Below, piece after piece: positions 48,400 through 60,604 of a DNA stretch of 64,000 nucleotides. The first letter of the stretch is position 1. The number at the start of each line of letters is the position of its first letter. The DNA lies in NCBI GenBank assembly GCA_003996215.1, contig QJPP01001952.1, positions 1-64,000 of the forward strand, in the 5' to 3' direction. The notes under the pieces are model-generated. The model did not search any database and was not told the origin of the DNA. It worked only from the letters and a program-made list of their open reading frames with translations. The position numbers and the translations under genes are program-made. The stretch is from Jaltomata sinuosa (Eukaryota > Streptophyta > Magnoliopsida > Solanales > Solanaceae).

Positions 48400-49640
48400 T
48401 TCACAACCTTAATTTTCTCTATAGATCCCAAGTAAGCTTTCACACGCTGACTATTTGCCTTGAACCTCTTACCTTCATAGTTCTCGAGCTCAATTGCACC
48501 ATATGCAGACACATGCACCACTCTAAATTATCCCATCCATTTGGACTTCAACTTGGCAGGAAACACACAAAGTCTTAAGTAGAACAACAGAACCAAATCA
48601 CCCAGCACAAAGTCTCTCTTTTCAAACATCTGATCATGAAACATCTTAAACTTCTCCTTTTTCAAGGCAGAACTCTGATAAACGTTTACCCAAAACTTAT
48701 CCATCTCATTTAACTAACCAAGCCGCTGATAGGATACATCAACCCAATTCAAATTTAGCTTCTTGAGCGCGCATATGGTCTTATGCTCAAGCTACACTGG
48801 CAGATGATATGACTTCCCAAACACAAGTTGATAGGGAGACATACCTATAGGGGTTTTGAAAGAAGTCTGGTATGCCCATAAAGCATCATCAACTTTCCTA
48901 GACCAATCCATTTTATTAGCATTCATAGTGTTCGCAAGGATGGTCTTTATTTCACTATTGGAAACCTCAACTTGCCCACTAGTCTACGGATGGTAAGTTT
49001 TCACCACATTATGCGTCACTCTATATTTCTAAATTAGGTTTCAAAACAATCAATTACGAAAGTGTGAACCTCCATCACTTATGATTTCCCTTGGAGTACC
49101 AAACCTGGAAAACATGTTTTACTTCAAGTACGTTGTGACACTCTTGCCTTCATTATTGGGAAGGACAACTGCCTCCGCCCACTTGGAAACATAGTCAACA
49201 ACTACAAGTATGTATTTCATCCCATTCGAGCTCACAGATGAACTCATAAAGTCAATGCCCCAAACATCAAACATCTCAAACACAAGGATGGGAGTAAGGG
49301 GAAGATCATGCTTTCTTGATAAGCTACCTTCCCTTTAACATTGATCACAAGCCTTCGCATAATCATGGGGATCTTGATGAAAAGTAGAAAAATAGTACCC
49401 ACATTGCAAGATCTTATGAGCTATTCGAATACCACTATGATGCCCCCCAATAGGGGATGAATGACATGACTCTAATATACTCATGACATCTTCCTCAGGC
49501 ACACATCTACAAATCATCCCATCAGCATAAATATGGCTCCTCCTAAATTTTTTTTTGAACATCGGACATAAACTTCCCGCGCTAATGAAAAGACAAATTA
49601 GAAGGCACCAAATCACTCAATAAATAATTAGCAAAGTCCA
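48400..49640 (-). pseudogene. A integrase (Athila type), all three catalytic codons present
   Basis: The zinc region at about 49560-49335 reads CRCVPEEDVMSILESCHSSP and ends CDQC. The core keeps the first Asp in FDVWGIDFM (codon 49253-49251), the second in SDGGSHF (49076-49074) and the Glu in GQVEVSN (48968-48966). The spacing between the last two gives exactly 35 residues, the D-D-35-E rule. The C-terminal domain (YGAIELENYEGKRFKANSQR) lies at 48521-48324. Stops and frame changes between these blocks rule out a functional protein. No chromodomain, as expected for Athila. Confidence 0.85.
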
Positions 49641-49699
49641 GAAAACAATGGAATCAAGTCTTGTGATGCGGCCAATACTTGTTCATCTGGGAAGGTAGA

Positions 49700-51420
49700 A
49701 CCAATCTCTAACTCATCCTTTAGTTTTAGCATTACTTCTTTTTCAAATCTTGACAAGTGGTCAACTACCTAATTCCCAGGCCCCTTCTGGTCCTTGACTT
49801 TAAAATCAAATTCTTGCAACCGAACTACCTACCAAATCAATCTAGGCTTTGCATTATTATTCTCCATAAGGTACCTAAGAGCTGCATGGTCAGTGTGCAC
49901 AGACACCTTGGTGCCAAGCAAATAAGATCTGAACTATTCAAAACCACAGTAAGAAACTTTTGTTTAGTCACAATATAGTTTTCTAAGCCATATTAAGTGA
50001 TTTTCTTGCATAGTATATAGGATGGAGAATCTTTTCACGTCATTGGCTTAGGACTTCTCCTAGCGCCACTCTACTAGCATCACACATAACCTCAAACGAC
50101 TAGGAATAGTCATGTGTAACAATGATGGGAGTAGAGATAAACTTTTTCTTGAGGCATTCAAATGCCTTTAGACATGCATCATTAAAAATGAACTTTACAT
50201 ACTTCTCCAACAACTTGCATAAAGGTTGTGCAATCATATAGAAATTCATTATGAACTTGTGATAAAAACCAGCATCCCCCAAAAAGCATCAAACACCTTT
50301 CACAAAAACCAAAGGGGGCAATTTTCAATTACCTCAATCTTTGATTTATCAATCTCAATTCTCTTCTTGGAGATCCCGTGGCCAAGCATTATAACTTATT
50401 TAACCATGAAGTGATACTTCTCCCAATTGAGCACTAAATTGCACTCTCGCATCTCTTTAATAGATAACTTAAATGGGATAAGCAGTCATCAAAGAAGTCA
50501 TCTACCACCAAAAAGTCATCCATGAATACTTCAATAGTTTTTTCCACCATGTCTGAGAAGATTGACATTATACAACGTTGAAAGGTCATTGACGTATTGC
50601 ATAACCTGAAAGCATCTGCTTGAACGCAAATGTCCTATATGGATAAGTGAAAGTGGTCTTGTCATGGTCTTTTGGAGCAACCAAGATATGATTATATCTT
50701 GAATAACCATAAAAAAAACAATACCATCCTCTGCCAATAAGATGGTCTAACATTTGATCCATGAATGGCATCACAAATGGTGTTTCTCAATCCAAGCTTT
50801 CAACATCCTATAGTCCATGCACATACACCAGCCTGTGACTGGCCTTATTAGAATAAGCTCAGTCATAGCATTTGGAACCATAGTGATTCCACTCTTGTTT
50901 GGCATACATTAAACATGGCTTACCCACTTGTTGTTTCCAATATGATAAACAACACCTATATCCAACCACTTGATGATTTTCTTCTTGTTGACCTCTTGCA
51001 TAGGCAGACTCAACCTACGTTGATGCTCAATACTAGGAATACCAATTGGCTCAAGTTGGATCTTGTGAGTGCATATGCCTGGTGGAATACAAATGATATT
51101 AGAAATGGACTAACTAATGTCCCTCTTGAACTTTCTCAACACAACAACTAGAGCCTCTACTTAACCTTCACCTAGGTCTGTAGCAATAATAACCGGCAAG
51201 GTATTATTGGCTCCCAAGAAAACATATCATAAGTAGGATGGTAGAGCCTTCAGCTTCAGGACTAGAGGCTCCTCAATAGAAGGTCTAGTCACTGGGGTTG
51301 CACAATTCTTCGAGTCGAAATCTAACTTTTTTAGAGCATATGTGTAATACCCCATATCGAGTGCATTTACCATCTCATCATACTCAACAATATCCTCTCC
51401 ATCAAAATTAATGATCAAAA
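49700..51420 (-). pseudogene. A reverse transcriptase and RNase H, broken
   Basis: The minus strand reads YVFLGANNTLPVIIA near 51232, NKKKIIKWLDIGVVYHI (50985), GWCMCMDYRMLKAW (50835-50794) and the catalytic FMDD at 50526-50515, preserved. Towards integrase come GDAGFYHKFIMNF (50282) and traces of RNase H around 49900. Multiple frame changes and stops (near 51230, 51150, 50890, 50770 and 50530) break it. Order and motifs are those of Athila-type pol. Confidence 0.82.
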
Positions 51421-52392
51421 CTACAAGTGCTTCAATACCAAATTACTCCTCAACAAGTACTAGTGGATGCTCCTCATCAACTACATATATCACTGAGACT
51501 ACACGTATGTCATCATGGTGCTTCATTAACTAAAACTATTAAATCTTACTACTACATCATTCAGTCTGAACTTCATCTGCCTAGTTTCCTGATCAACTAA
51601 AGCACATTTAGTGGCAAGAAATGGTCATCCCAGGATAATGGGAACCTCAAATTCCATCTCGCAGTCAAGAATCACAAAGTCCACTGGAAAGATAAAGGAC
51701 TCAACTTTCACAAGCACATCATAGAGAATACCCACAGACCATTTCATTATGCAATATGCCATAAGAAGTAGTATTGATGTCAGTTTGGGTGCTCCTAAGA
51801 CCAACTATCTGAAAACTACTAGTGGCATCAGATAGATACTCACACCCAAATCACACAAGGGCTTTGCAAAGTGGAAGGCTCCTATGGTGCAAGGACTAGT
51901 AAATGCTCTAGGATCCTCCTTTTTCTGCACAAGAGAATGGGAGGCTATTTCACTACAGTGGTGCAAATTATCAGTGGGCTTCAATCTCACGGTGCTCTTC
52001 TTTGTCACAAAATCCTTCATAAACTTAACATAACCAAACATCTGCTCTAGTGCTTCGACCAAAGGTATGTTCACATAAAGTTTCTTCAATATGGAGATTA
52101 ATTTTTGATACTTCCCTTCTTCAGACTTCTTGATCAATCTCTTTAGGAAAGGTGGAGGAGGTTGTGTAACAGGAGTTAGGACCTGAGGGACGTCCTTATC
52201 CTTCTCTTTAGTGTCTAAAGACTTCTTCTCACCAGTATGGGGCTGCTTCTCAATGTGATTTTTATCATTAACCTGTTCTTCAGATTTAACTAGTTTTTCA
52301 GCATCAATATTTTTAGGCTTGGATGAATCATAAAAAACTATAAGAATAGAAGGGTCAATAGTCTGCCTTCTACTTTGAGTAGTAATTGCCAC
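51421..52392 (-). pseudogene. A gag-protease junction and protease, broken
   Basis: The 195-residue open frame 52392-51805 starts with a Lys/Glu-rich linker. It continues with VNIPLVEALEQMFGYVKFMK and SPCTIGAFHFAKPLCDLGVS. The last block is the protease active-site region of Athila elements (CDLGASINLMP type); the Asp is retained at about 51846, the Ala is Val, the Asn is Tyr. Below 51805 the frame is lost in stops. Confidence 0.8.
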
Positions 52393-52399
52393 GCATTGC

Positions 52400-54003
52400 C
52401 CATTATTTTTGGGATTCTAGACTATGTTGCATGGAAGTGTACCCTTTTGGGATTGGTTCAAGGTTATAGACATTTGACCTTGCTGCTGCTCAATTTGCTT
52501 GATTGTTCTGGCATGTGACTCAACCTTTTGATTCATGCCTTAAATGTAAGCACAAATTTCCTTCAAGCTCTCACCATTCCTTTCCACCTTTTCAGCACCT
52601 TAGCCAACATATCTTCCATCTTAGAAAAATTGGACCCTATTTCACAGTTACTAGGAGGAATGTATAAACCACTCTGATCATTATTGGATATGTCCCTCTT
52701 ATTCTAGTCTCCATCTCTATCTCTGCCTCTAATCCTATCTCTTATCCTGATCAATTATAGTTATTATCTCTATTGTTGTTCCAACCTTGATTTCCTTGAC
52801 CTCGCGAAGTGTCTGGATTAACCCTTGGGCACTGCCTAGAAACCTGCCACTAGATCAGTAAGATAATTTGCCTCTTTGTCAAATATATAATCATCATGCA
52901 TAGGTGTTTTCCTTTGTGAACCAACTACATTAACCTTCTCAGATATGGTACCCGACCATTACATGCTTTGTAATGAGGCCAATGTCCATCTTCATATGCA
53001 ATATCTCTTGACCATACTCTTCATATAGCTTATGCTAGTCTGCAGACTTGCAAATACCATATGTTCCAGCCGGAACTTCAGATTCTCTTATGCGCCAAGC
53101 CCTATTCATCATAGTGACTCTGTCAAGCATCTCAACTACCACTAAATAAGTGTTATCCATTAACGCACCTCCAAAAATAGTGTCAGATAGCCCCTTGGTG
53201 TTTGCATTCATGAACTTATAGAAGATCTCCAATAATATGTCATTTGGTATCCTATAATATGGCATTTGCTTCAGCTTTCTATTGAACCTCAACCATGTCT
53301 CATAGAGTGCCTCTATGTTTAGATGCCTGAAGTTATTGATTTCCTTCTTAATATGCAACATCTTGTATGGCGAGAAAAACCTCTCTGTGAATGATCTTTT
53401 CGATTCACTCCATGTAGTGATCAAATCATGCGGAAGCACTGCCAGCCATGGAGTTTCTTCTCCAATCAAAGAGAATGGGAATAGTCATAGTCTGATACCA
53501 TTCTAAGTCACCCCAGGAAACTTGTAAGCTTTGCAAATCCCCATAAAGTTCATCAAATGAATATTAGTATTATAAAAATCTTTGCCTGCAAACAATCCCT
53601 TCATATTCAACAACTGTATAATGGTGCTCGTGTTATCAAACTTTGTCCCTGCGGGCAGTTGGGTGGAACTATGGCACCCATCGCTCTTGTATCATCTAGG
53701 TCAGCATCATTATCACCCACATCATAATGAGGGATATATCAGGGTTGTTATTATTGGTGGCCCCTATTCCCTCTCTGCCTGGCCTGATCATGATGCACAT
53801 TTTCTGGGCTTCCTCGTCTTGCCTAGCTATCTCATTTAGTGTATTCTAATATGAAGCTTCTTGTCTTGCTTGCTTATATATTGCATATTGGTGATAATAT
53901 TATTCTAGAGGAGCTGCCTCAACTTGGCATGTCCTTTCTTGCTCTTCAGCCAACATCTGGCTTTGGCCTGTTCTACAGTTTCAACAACTCCATCATTGGC
54001 CAT
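52400..54003 (-). pseudogene. A gag (Athila type), broken
   Basis: The ATG at 54003 begins MANDGVVETVEQ. After early stops, IQLLNMKGLFAGKD leads into the retrotransposon gag core, open for 144 residues at 53469-53035: PWLAVLPHDLITTWSESKRS, FTERFFSPYKM, NIEALYETWLRFNRKL and NGGAL-like FGGALMDNTY. Towards the protease come SGLYIPPSNCE and MEDMLAKVLK. No zinc knuckle, as usual for Athila. A TAG within 53500-53510 and several stops before 52400 interrupt it. Confidence 0.82.
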
Positions 54004-54180
54004 CTTCCTCAAAGTTCTCTGAAGTTGAAGATCAAGTGGAATCAAAGGATTGCATTTACTCTGTGTGTTGGGAATACACAAGTGTGTAACCTAAAAACAA
54101 AACAAAAACAACAAAAAAAATAAATTCAGAAATAAGGACTAATAGTCAAATAAACACAATCAATCTAATCCAAACTCGTA

Positions 54181-54199
54181 TTCCCTAGAAATGGTACCA
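54181..54199 (-). other. Degraded primer-binding site of A (tRNA-Asp type)
   Basis: The minus strand reads TGGTACCATTTCTAGGGAA. The Athila site I know is TGGCGCCGTTGCCGGGGA; most differences are C-to-T or G-to-A, as from CpG decay. Its position, about 180 bases upstream of the gag start, fits. Confidence 0.6.
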
Positions 54200-54204
54200 A
54201 AATT

Positions 54205-54461
54205 TCATACGCCCAAATTACGCCTCTTAAAAGAAGTATAAAGTGGTCATTGTTCAAATATACAACCTAAAGAGGGTTAGGTCTGATCCCACGAGGAATA
54301 TAGTTGGACTTAGGTCAACTGTGGTTATTTGTGCTTTTAGACATATATTTCTAGAAAGGGGGAAGTTGTGTAACAAGTAATCTTAAAAAAGTAAAAATCA
54401 AACAAGTAATAGAGTATAAATTAATACATAGGGATAGGGCTCTAGGCTTTAATTCCTAGGG
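54205..54461 (-). repeat. 5' LTR fragment of A
   Basis: About 257 bases beyond the primer site, A/T-rich and non-coding, cut off at about 54461 where E4 gag sequence begins on the other strand. No second copy is in the window, so the LTR identity rests on its position next to the primer site. Confidence 0.5.
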
Positions 54462-55250
54462 TAGTGTCACTAGTGAGCGTACTCATTCGGTTTGCAAGAA
54501 GTATGGTAGAAGCCACAAAGGTGAGTGTATGGCTAGTAGTTGTAATTGTTTTGGGTGTGGAAATCCAGGTCACTGGCTTAGAGAGTGTCCAATAGCTGCA
54601 CAAGGAAGCAAGGGTGTTCATCAGCAGCATCAAACTCTCTCAAGCAGCTCCAGCAAGTCTCCTGACTAAGCAAGGTGCCTCATCTAATGCAGGTGGCGGT
54701 CATCGCCAGAATAGACTTTATGCACTCCAGACTTGACAAGATCAGGAGGATTCTCCTGATGTGGTTACGATTACATTATGAGTCTTTCATATTGATGTTT
54801 ATGTATTGTTAGATCCTAGATCCACACTTTGTTTTGTGACACCTTATATAGTAGTAGACTTCAGTGACAGTCTAGAAATTCTTCTACAACCTTTTTCTAT
54901 CTCTACTCTTATTGGTGTTTCAGTGATAGCCAGACGGGTATACAGAAATTGCCCGATCTCATTTTCTCAGAAAGTCACCTCAGCGAACCTTTTAGACCTA
55001 GATATAACTGACTTTGATGTCATCATAGGAATAGAATTGTAACATTCTTGTTATGTCTCACTCGATTGTAGAACCAAGATAGTTTGGTTCCAATTTCCAA
55101 ATTAGTTAGTCTTAGAATGGAAGGGTAATACCTTAATGCATGTAGGTCGATTTGAATCTTACCTTAAGGCCAGAAAAATGATTTTTGAATGGTGTATTTA
55201 CCATTTGCTTGGGTGAAGGATTCAGATTTTGAGACCCCAACTCTTCAGTC
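54462..55250 (+). pseudogene. E4 gag end and protease, broken
   Basis: The zinc knuckle CFGCGNPGHWLREC (CX2CX4HX4C) is intact at 54547-54588. A frame change near 54700 follows, then the protease: LLDPRSTLCFVTPYIV at about 54803-54850. Here the Asp is kept but the Gly of DPGST is Arg, and LDLDITDFDVIIGIEL is cut by TAA at 55040. The domain continues at 55060 in the same order as in intact relatives, but with stops. Confidence 0.78.
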
Positions 55251-56680
55251 AGTCTCTGTGGTTAATGAATTCCCAAAAGTATTTCCAGATGATCTGCCTG
55301 GAGTTCCTCCCTAGTGGGAAATTTATTTCAGAATAGATCTCCTTCAATATACCCAAACTATTTCAATTCCACCTTATATAATGTCTCCATATGAGCTTTA
55401 GGAGTTAACTGACATCTCTCTATGGGGTGCTCCAGTTCTTTTTGTGTGTAAGAAAGATCGTTCTCTCAAGATATGCATAGACTACTGTCAGTTAACCAAA
55501 GTCACAATCAAGAATAAGTTTCCTATTTCAAGGATTGATGACTTGTTCAACCATCTTTAGGGTGCTAGTTGATTTTCTAAGATTGACCGCAGTGCAGGCT
55601 ATCATCAACTTAGAGTTTGAAAATGTGACATTTCGAAGACAGCCTTCAAAACTCGATATGGTCACTAAGAATTTATAGTTATGTCTTTTGGACTAATGAA
55701 TGCTCTTGCCGCTTTTATGGATTTGATCAGCGAGGTGTTCAAGTAGTACTTGGATATGTTTGTAATCATCATCATTGATGATATCCTTGTATATTCTCAG
55801 AGTGAAGAAGAGTCTGCAAATCATTTAATAGTTGTGCTGCATATTCTCAAGTTCTGCCAGTTATTTGACAAGTTTAGTAAGTGTGAATTCTGGTTGAAGT
55901 CAGTTGCCTTCCTTTGTTATGTGATGTCTAGTAAGGGCATTCGAGTAGACAAATAGAAGACAAAGCCAGTGAAGAATTAGCCTAGACCAACTTCTCCGAC
56001 ATATATTAGGAGCTTTTTGGGTTTGGCTGGTTACTACATGAGATTTGTTGATAATTCTCTTCCATAGCTACCCCTTTGACCAGGTTAATTCAGAAAAAAG
56101 TTAAGATCCTGTGGTAAGATGAGTATCAGAAGAAATTCTAAGAGTTGAATACTAGGTTGACCACAAATCTAGTTTTAACCCTATCAAAGGGTTTAGATGG
56201 ATTTGTTGTATATTGTGATGCATGCAGAGTCAACTTGGGTTGTACTCCAATGCAACATGGTATGGTCATTGCCTATGCCTCCAGACAGCTTAAGATCATG
56301 AAAAGAACGACCCTATCATGACCTTGACCTTATAGCGGTTGTTTTTGGCTTAAAATTTTTGAGACACTACCTGTATGGTGTCTATGTGGATGTGTTTATA
56401 GACCACAAGAGCCTCCAGTATGTGTTCACCCAGAAGGATTTTAATCTTCATCAGAGAAGGTGGCTCGAGTTCCACAAATATTATGATAGGAATGTGTTCT
56501 ACAACCTGGGTAAGGCTAATGTAGTGGTTGATGTGCATAGCAAACTTTTAATGGGTAGTGTGCCCCATGTCAAGGTAGAGAAGAGGGAATTAGCTAAGGA
56601 GGTTCATAGGCTCGCTCACTTAGGAGTTTTCCTTACGGACACAGCGAATGGAAGTATTATATTTCAGAATGGGTCATAAC
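55251..56680 (+). pseudogene. E4 reverse transcriptase and RNase H, broken
   Basis: RT reads GAPVLFVCKKDRSLKICIDY at about 55425, KIDRSAGYHQL and then VIIIIDDILVYSQ, with the two catalytic Asp codons at 55777-55782. Stops occur at about 55400, 55558, 55570, 55617, 55668 and 55744, and the frame shifts near 56060. RNase H is open from 56359 with GVYVDVFIDHKSLQYV, followed by the linker ANVVVDVHSKLL. The first catalytic Asp of RNase H (YCDAS-type) falls in the broken stretch at 56215-56225. Confidence 0.82.
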
Positions 56681-56799
56681 CTTTTCTAGTAGCAGAGGTA
56701 AAGGAGAATCAAGATAGTGATACCATCTTACTTCAGTTGAAAGGTGTTATCCATCAGCAATGAGAAGAGGTTTTCCCCCAAAGGGGAGATAGTGTACTT

Positions 56800-57870
56800 C
56801 ATTATTAGGGTCAATTATGTATTCCTAATGTAGATGAGCTGAGACAGTTTATCTTGACAGAAGCTTACAGCTCCAAATATTCTATTCATCTCGGTGCCAC
56901 CAAGATGTACCATGATTTATGGGAAGTCTACTAGTGGAATGGCATGAAGAGGGACATAGCAGACTTTGTGGCTAAGTGTCCCAACTGCAGCAAATTAAAG
57001 TAGAAAATCATAGATTGGGAGGCGTGACTCAGGATATTAGCATTCCTACTTTGAAGTGGGAAGTGATTAATATGGATTTTATTATAGGATTACTACATAC
57101 TCGTTGATAGCATAACTTTATTTGGATGATAGTAGATCGGGTGACTAAGTTAGTGCACTCTTTAGCTATCCAGACTACTGATTCAGTGGAGGATTATGCT
57201 ACGCTCTAAATCCGTGAGATAGTCAGGTTGTTTGGGGTTCCCATGTCTATCATCTCAAATAGGGGTACACAGTTTATATCCTAATTCTGGAGATTATTTC
57301 ATAAAGGTCTTGGTACATAGGTAAATCTCAGCACAACATTTCATATACAGATGGATAGGCAAGTAGAGTGCATAATCCAGACCTTAGAGGATATGTTAAG
57401 GGCTTGTGTGATTTATTTCAAAGGTAATTGGGATGATCACCTACCACTTATAGAGTTTGCCTACAATATTAGCTTCCATTCTAGTATTTAGATAGCGCTG
57501 TATGAGGTACTTTAAGGGTGTAGGTGTAGATCAACGATTTTATGGTTTGAGGTATGTAAAGAAGCCTTGATAGGGCCAAATTCAATTCATGAGGCTATGG
57601 ATAAGGTTCAGTTCATTAAGGAGAGGTTGAAGGCTACTCAGAGTCGTCAAAAGTCCTATACAAATGTGAGGAGAAGGGACTTGGAGTTTGAGGTTGATGA
57701 TTGGGTATTCCTGAAGGTGTCACCCATGAAGGGTGTCATGAGATTTGGTAGGAAGGGGAAGCTTAGTTTCATTTATGTAGGTCCATACAGAATTTTGAGG
57801 AGAGTTGGCAAGGTGGCCTATGAGTTAGAATTGCCTGCAAACTTAGCATAAGTGCACCCACTCTTCCATG
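56800..57870 (+). pseudogene. E4 integrase, second catalytic Asp lost
   Basis: Zinc region at 56860-57000: TEAYSSKYSIHLG shows the first His of HHCC replaced by Tyr, while CPNC is kept. The first catalytic Asp is in MDFIIG (57075-57077). The second is Asn (SNRGTQF, 57258-57260), a G-to-A change. The Glu is in RQVECII (57366-57368), and the spacing is still 35 residues. The C-terminal part is open at 57567-57851 (RDLEFEVDDWVFLKVSPMKG). Besides stops, the Asn change alone would abolish strand transfer. Confidence 0.84.
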
Positions 57871-57879
57871 TATCTCTAT

Positions 57880-58130
57880 TGAAAAAGTGAATGTTTGATC
57901 TAGCCTTAGTTGTGCCTTTGGAGAGTGTGGGTGTGAAAGACAGTCTCACTTACGAAAAGGTCCTAGTCCAGATTCTTGATTGTCAGGTTTGCAGGTTGAG
58001 AAACAAGGAAGTCACTTCAGTGAAGGTTGTTTGGAGGAACCAGTCTATTGAGGGAGCTACTTGCGAAGCAGTAGGAGCCATGATGATCAAGTACCCTCAC
58101 CTCTTTTCTTCTGAATCAACTCCAGCTTGA
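57880..58130 (+). pseudogene. E4 chromodomain
   Basis: Open frame 57891-58130 with LRNKEVTSVKVVWRNQSIEG and MIKYPHLF. The conserved Trp of the ATWE motif is Cys (GATCEA), a key aromatic residue of the chromodomain cage region. A stop at about 57850 and another at 57888 separate it from integrase. Confidence 0.8.
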
Positions 58131-58340
58131 GGTAATAGTTCCTCTCCAGTATCTCTGTTTCCTCATTTGTATTTTCCCCTCAGTTTCATGTTCCCCTATC
58201 TATCCTTGCATTCAACATTCTTTCATGTCTCTATAATTTAAAATTATTAGAAATCAATTTTTAGTATTCAGTTAGTAGGGATTGCAACTCTTTCCCTCAA
58301 AACTCAGTGTGTTTAGTCTTCATTCAAGGATAAATGATCC

Positions 58341-58351
58341 CAAGGGGGAGA
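58341..58351 (+). other. Polypurine tract of E4
   Basis: AAGGGGGAGA directly before the LTR start; primes second-strand synthesis. It is the clearest polypurine tract in the window. Confidence 0.75.
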
Positions 58352-60448
58352 TATTAAACACCCCAGGAAAAATTCTAAGCCTAGAACTAGCTAAATATCC
58401 TAAGTGTTAAGCTTTCAGAGATCAGAATAGGATCTACGGACCAACTCCATGAGTCGTGGATTGAACAACGATCCATGGATTAAACCACGAGCCGTGGAAT
58501 GGGCTTGTGGAAACTTTCTTGCAAATAAAAACTCAGGACCTGAACCATGAGAGGGATCCACAAACCGTGGATGAAACCACAGGCCATGGTTTCCCTTCAT
58601 GGAAATCAAACCCGAGGGTCCCTTTTCAGCCAGATCCATGATTAGCTTCTACGAACTGTGAAAGAGTCTATATGCCATGGATGGTGGTCATGGAAATCAT
58701 AACTATAGCCTATCCAAAAGTCCAGGAACCACGACAAGGTTCCACGGCTCGTGGAATGATCCACGGACCGTGGTTCCCATTCGTGGAACCCAGTTCATAA
58801 AATCTTCGGTAGTTTTTATTAAATCTTTCTAGGGGTATTCAAGACCTTTCCTACTCTTTTTAAAAGCTAAACTATGTCATTTTAACCATCCCAAGACTAA
58901 TTACTAAACCAAAAACTATCTGAATCCCTCATTCCCTTAGAAAATAATCGACACTTAGAAGAATAGAGAAAAGAAGCATCCCTTTCTTATCCAAAGCAAG
59001 AAGAAAAGTTCTTTAACTCCAGGCTACCACCCCACGGATTTCACCAAGGGTTTTGCACTCAGGTATCTAGGAATTAATTATTGGGTATCCTTTCACCCAT
59101 TAAGTCCATAAGTTGATTTAGTTCTTCAGTTTCAGTTTAGTTTTCAGAAACAAGGGTTCCTAAAATGTAAGAATCCCTTATATATTAGTTTCCTTGTTAC
59201 GTATGAATCTTTATTGCATGTTTCTTCAATGTCTAGCATTATTGTGTTCTCAAAAAATTTCAAACCCTCAACATGTTGTATTATCTGTGATTTTGAACAA
59301 TGATTGTGCACTGCATATTTTATTCAGATTCTAGAATTGTTATAAGTAGTTCAATTCATCAGGATGGTGGGTTATAAACACCCGATTAGTTTAAAATTTC
59401 ATGCACTCTTAGGAAGATACTCAGTCTCTAAGAATTAAATGATTAAAGTGATTTTAGACTAAACATTATATTGTTCACTCTCAGAAAGCCAGTGTTTTGA
59501 GCTATCTAGTAAGTCAGTTTATATATACACATAATTCAGTTGGGAGTAGTACTTAGCACCAAGAGGATGAAGGGATTAAGGCTAATCCATCAGTTAGGAC
59601 TGAGACCTTTAGTAGAAGTCCCTGAGTCCAAGAATTACAACGTCGTCGTAGGTTCTAAAGGGGTCATCCGTCAGATCAGGATTGACATCCTAGCCCTTTT
59701 GGGCATCAGTTTAGTGGATCCACACTAGCTAGTATTTGTACCCTTGGAAAGGTATGAACACCCTCCCAGCCAGGGTTATAGGATGACCCCATGTTAGCTG
59801 AGCTTAGAGTTTTTCAGTTAATAGTAGCTCCAACAGTTCAAATTCAGTATTGCATGAACTCGTAGTCAGCTTACCATGTTCAGTGTTGTTCAGTTGCATG
59901 TCTATCTACTGGGTCATTGCATCAATTACATATTTCAGTTTGATGTTCAACTTACCCTTTATGTTCAGTTATCTCACATACTCAGTACATTTAAAGTACT
60001 GACCGCATACTTTTTGCACTATATTGTTATATAATATAGGTTCAGGCGCTCAGCATCCAGACCGTGGTTAGTACAATCCTCCAGACTTCTCAGTAGTAGA
60101 AGTGGTGAGTTCTCATATTTTAAGGATGGGATTTATATTAATTTTATTCAGTCTTTTATTCAGTTTTTGGTCTATTAGAGTTAGCTTGGGACCTATCACA
60201 ATAACTCATCTTAGTAGAGGCTTTCAGACATAGAGTCAGTTTTCAGCTTTTATAGTTAGTTAATCTTGCAGACGTTATTATATATATATATAAATAAAAA
60301 TATATATCAAGAGATGTTTGTTTATTATTCCAAGACATATATTATTACACCAGTTTAGCTTTCGCTCAGATATAAATTTAATCAAAATGTTAGTATATGC
60401 CAGATGATGGATTAGCCTGCGCCTAGGGGGTAGCCTCGAGGCGTGACA
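58352..60448 (+). repeat. 3' LTR of E4 (about 2.1 kb)
   Basis: It starts TATTAAACACCCC (the canonical TG appears mutated to TA) after the polypurine tract and ends GCGTGACA. It carries about 10 variants of CCACGGACCGTGG-like palindromes between 58437 and 58795. A TATATATATAT microsatellite lies at 60279-60292. The fact that a single LTR is left makes dating impossible. Confidence 0.75.
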
Positions 60449-60604
60449 TAAAATGTAAGGCAATCTATATATTAAAATTACTAGTTTTATCCTTACATCA
60501 ACAACTCAACACCTTGTTCCAAATGATATACATATCCTTAATCTGCTCCCATAACAAAGATTGTGCTTATAATGACCTATTCCGTCATTATTTTTTTGTG
60601 ATAA
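60449..60604. other. Unassigned A/T-rich DNA
   Basis: Short stretch between the E4 LTR and the plastid fragment. Nothing recognised. Confidence 0.4.

Larger units (their letters stand above)
42477..54461 (-). mobile_element. A: Athila-type element, decayed, with an antisense frame downstream of pol
   Basis: On the minus strand: LTR fragment (54461-54205), altered tRNA-Asp-type primer site (54199-54181), gag (54003-52400), protease region, RT, RNase H, integrase (to about 48400), then almost 6 kb before the E3 LTR. Protein blocks match the Athila branch of Ty3/gypsy, which lacks a chromodomain and a gag zinc knuckle. The 3' part contains a broken gene on the opposite strand. No 3' LTR was identified, so the lower limit (42477) is only where E3 ends. 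Confidence 0.72.
54462..60448 (+). mobile_element. E4: 5'-truncated chromovirus
   Basis: A + strand element: end of gag with zinc knuckle (54547-54588), protease, RT, RNase H, integrase, chromodomain, polypurine tract and a 2.1 kb 3' LTR ending GGCGTGACA at 60448. There is no 5' LTR, primer site or gag N-terminus, so it is truncated against the Athila LTR. Pol is closer to a different Tekay/Del subgroup than to E1-E3 (SLTYEKVLVQILDCQVCRLR in the chromodomain region, different LTR). The 5 bases after the LTR are TAAAA. Confidence 0.82.

Noticed and set aside
60274..60305. TATATA tract as a promoter
   Set aside because: A simple AT microsatellite near the end of the E4 LTR, downstream of where U3 should be.
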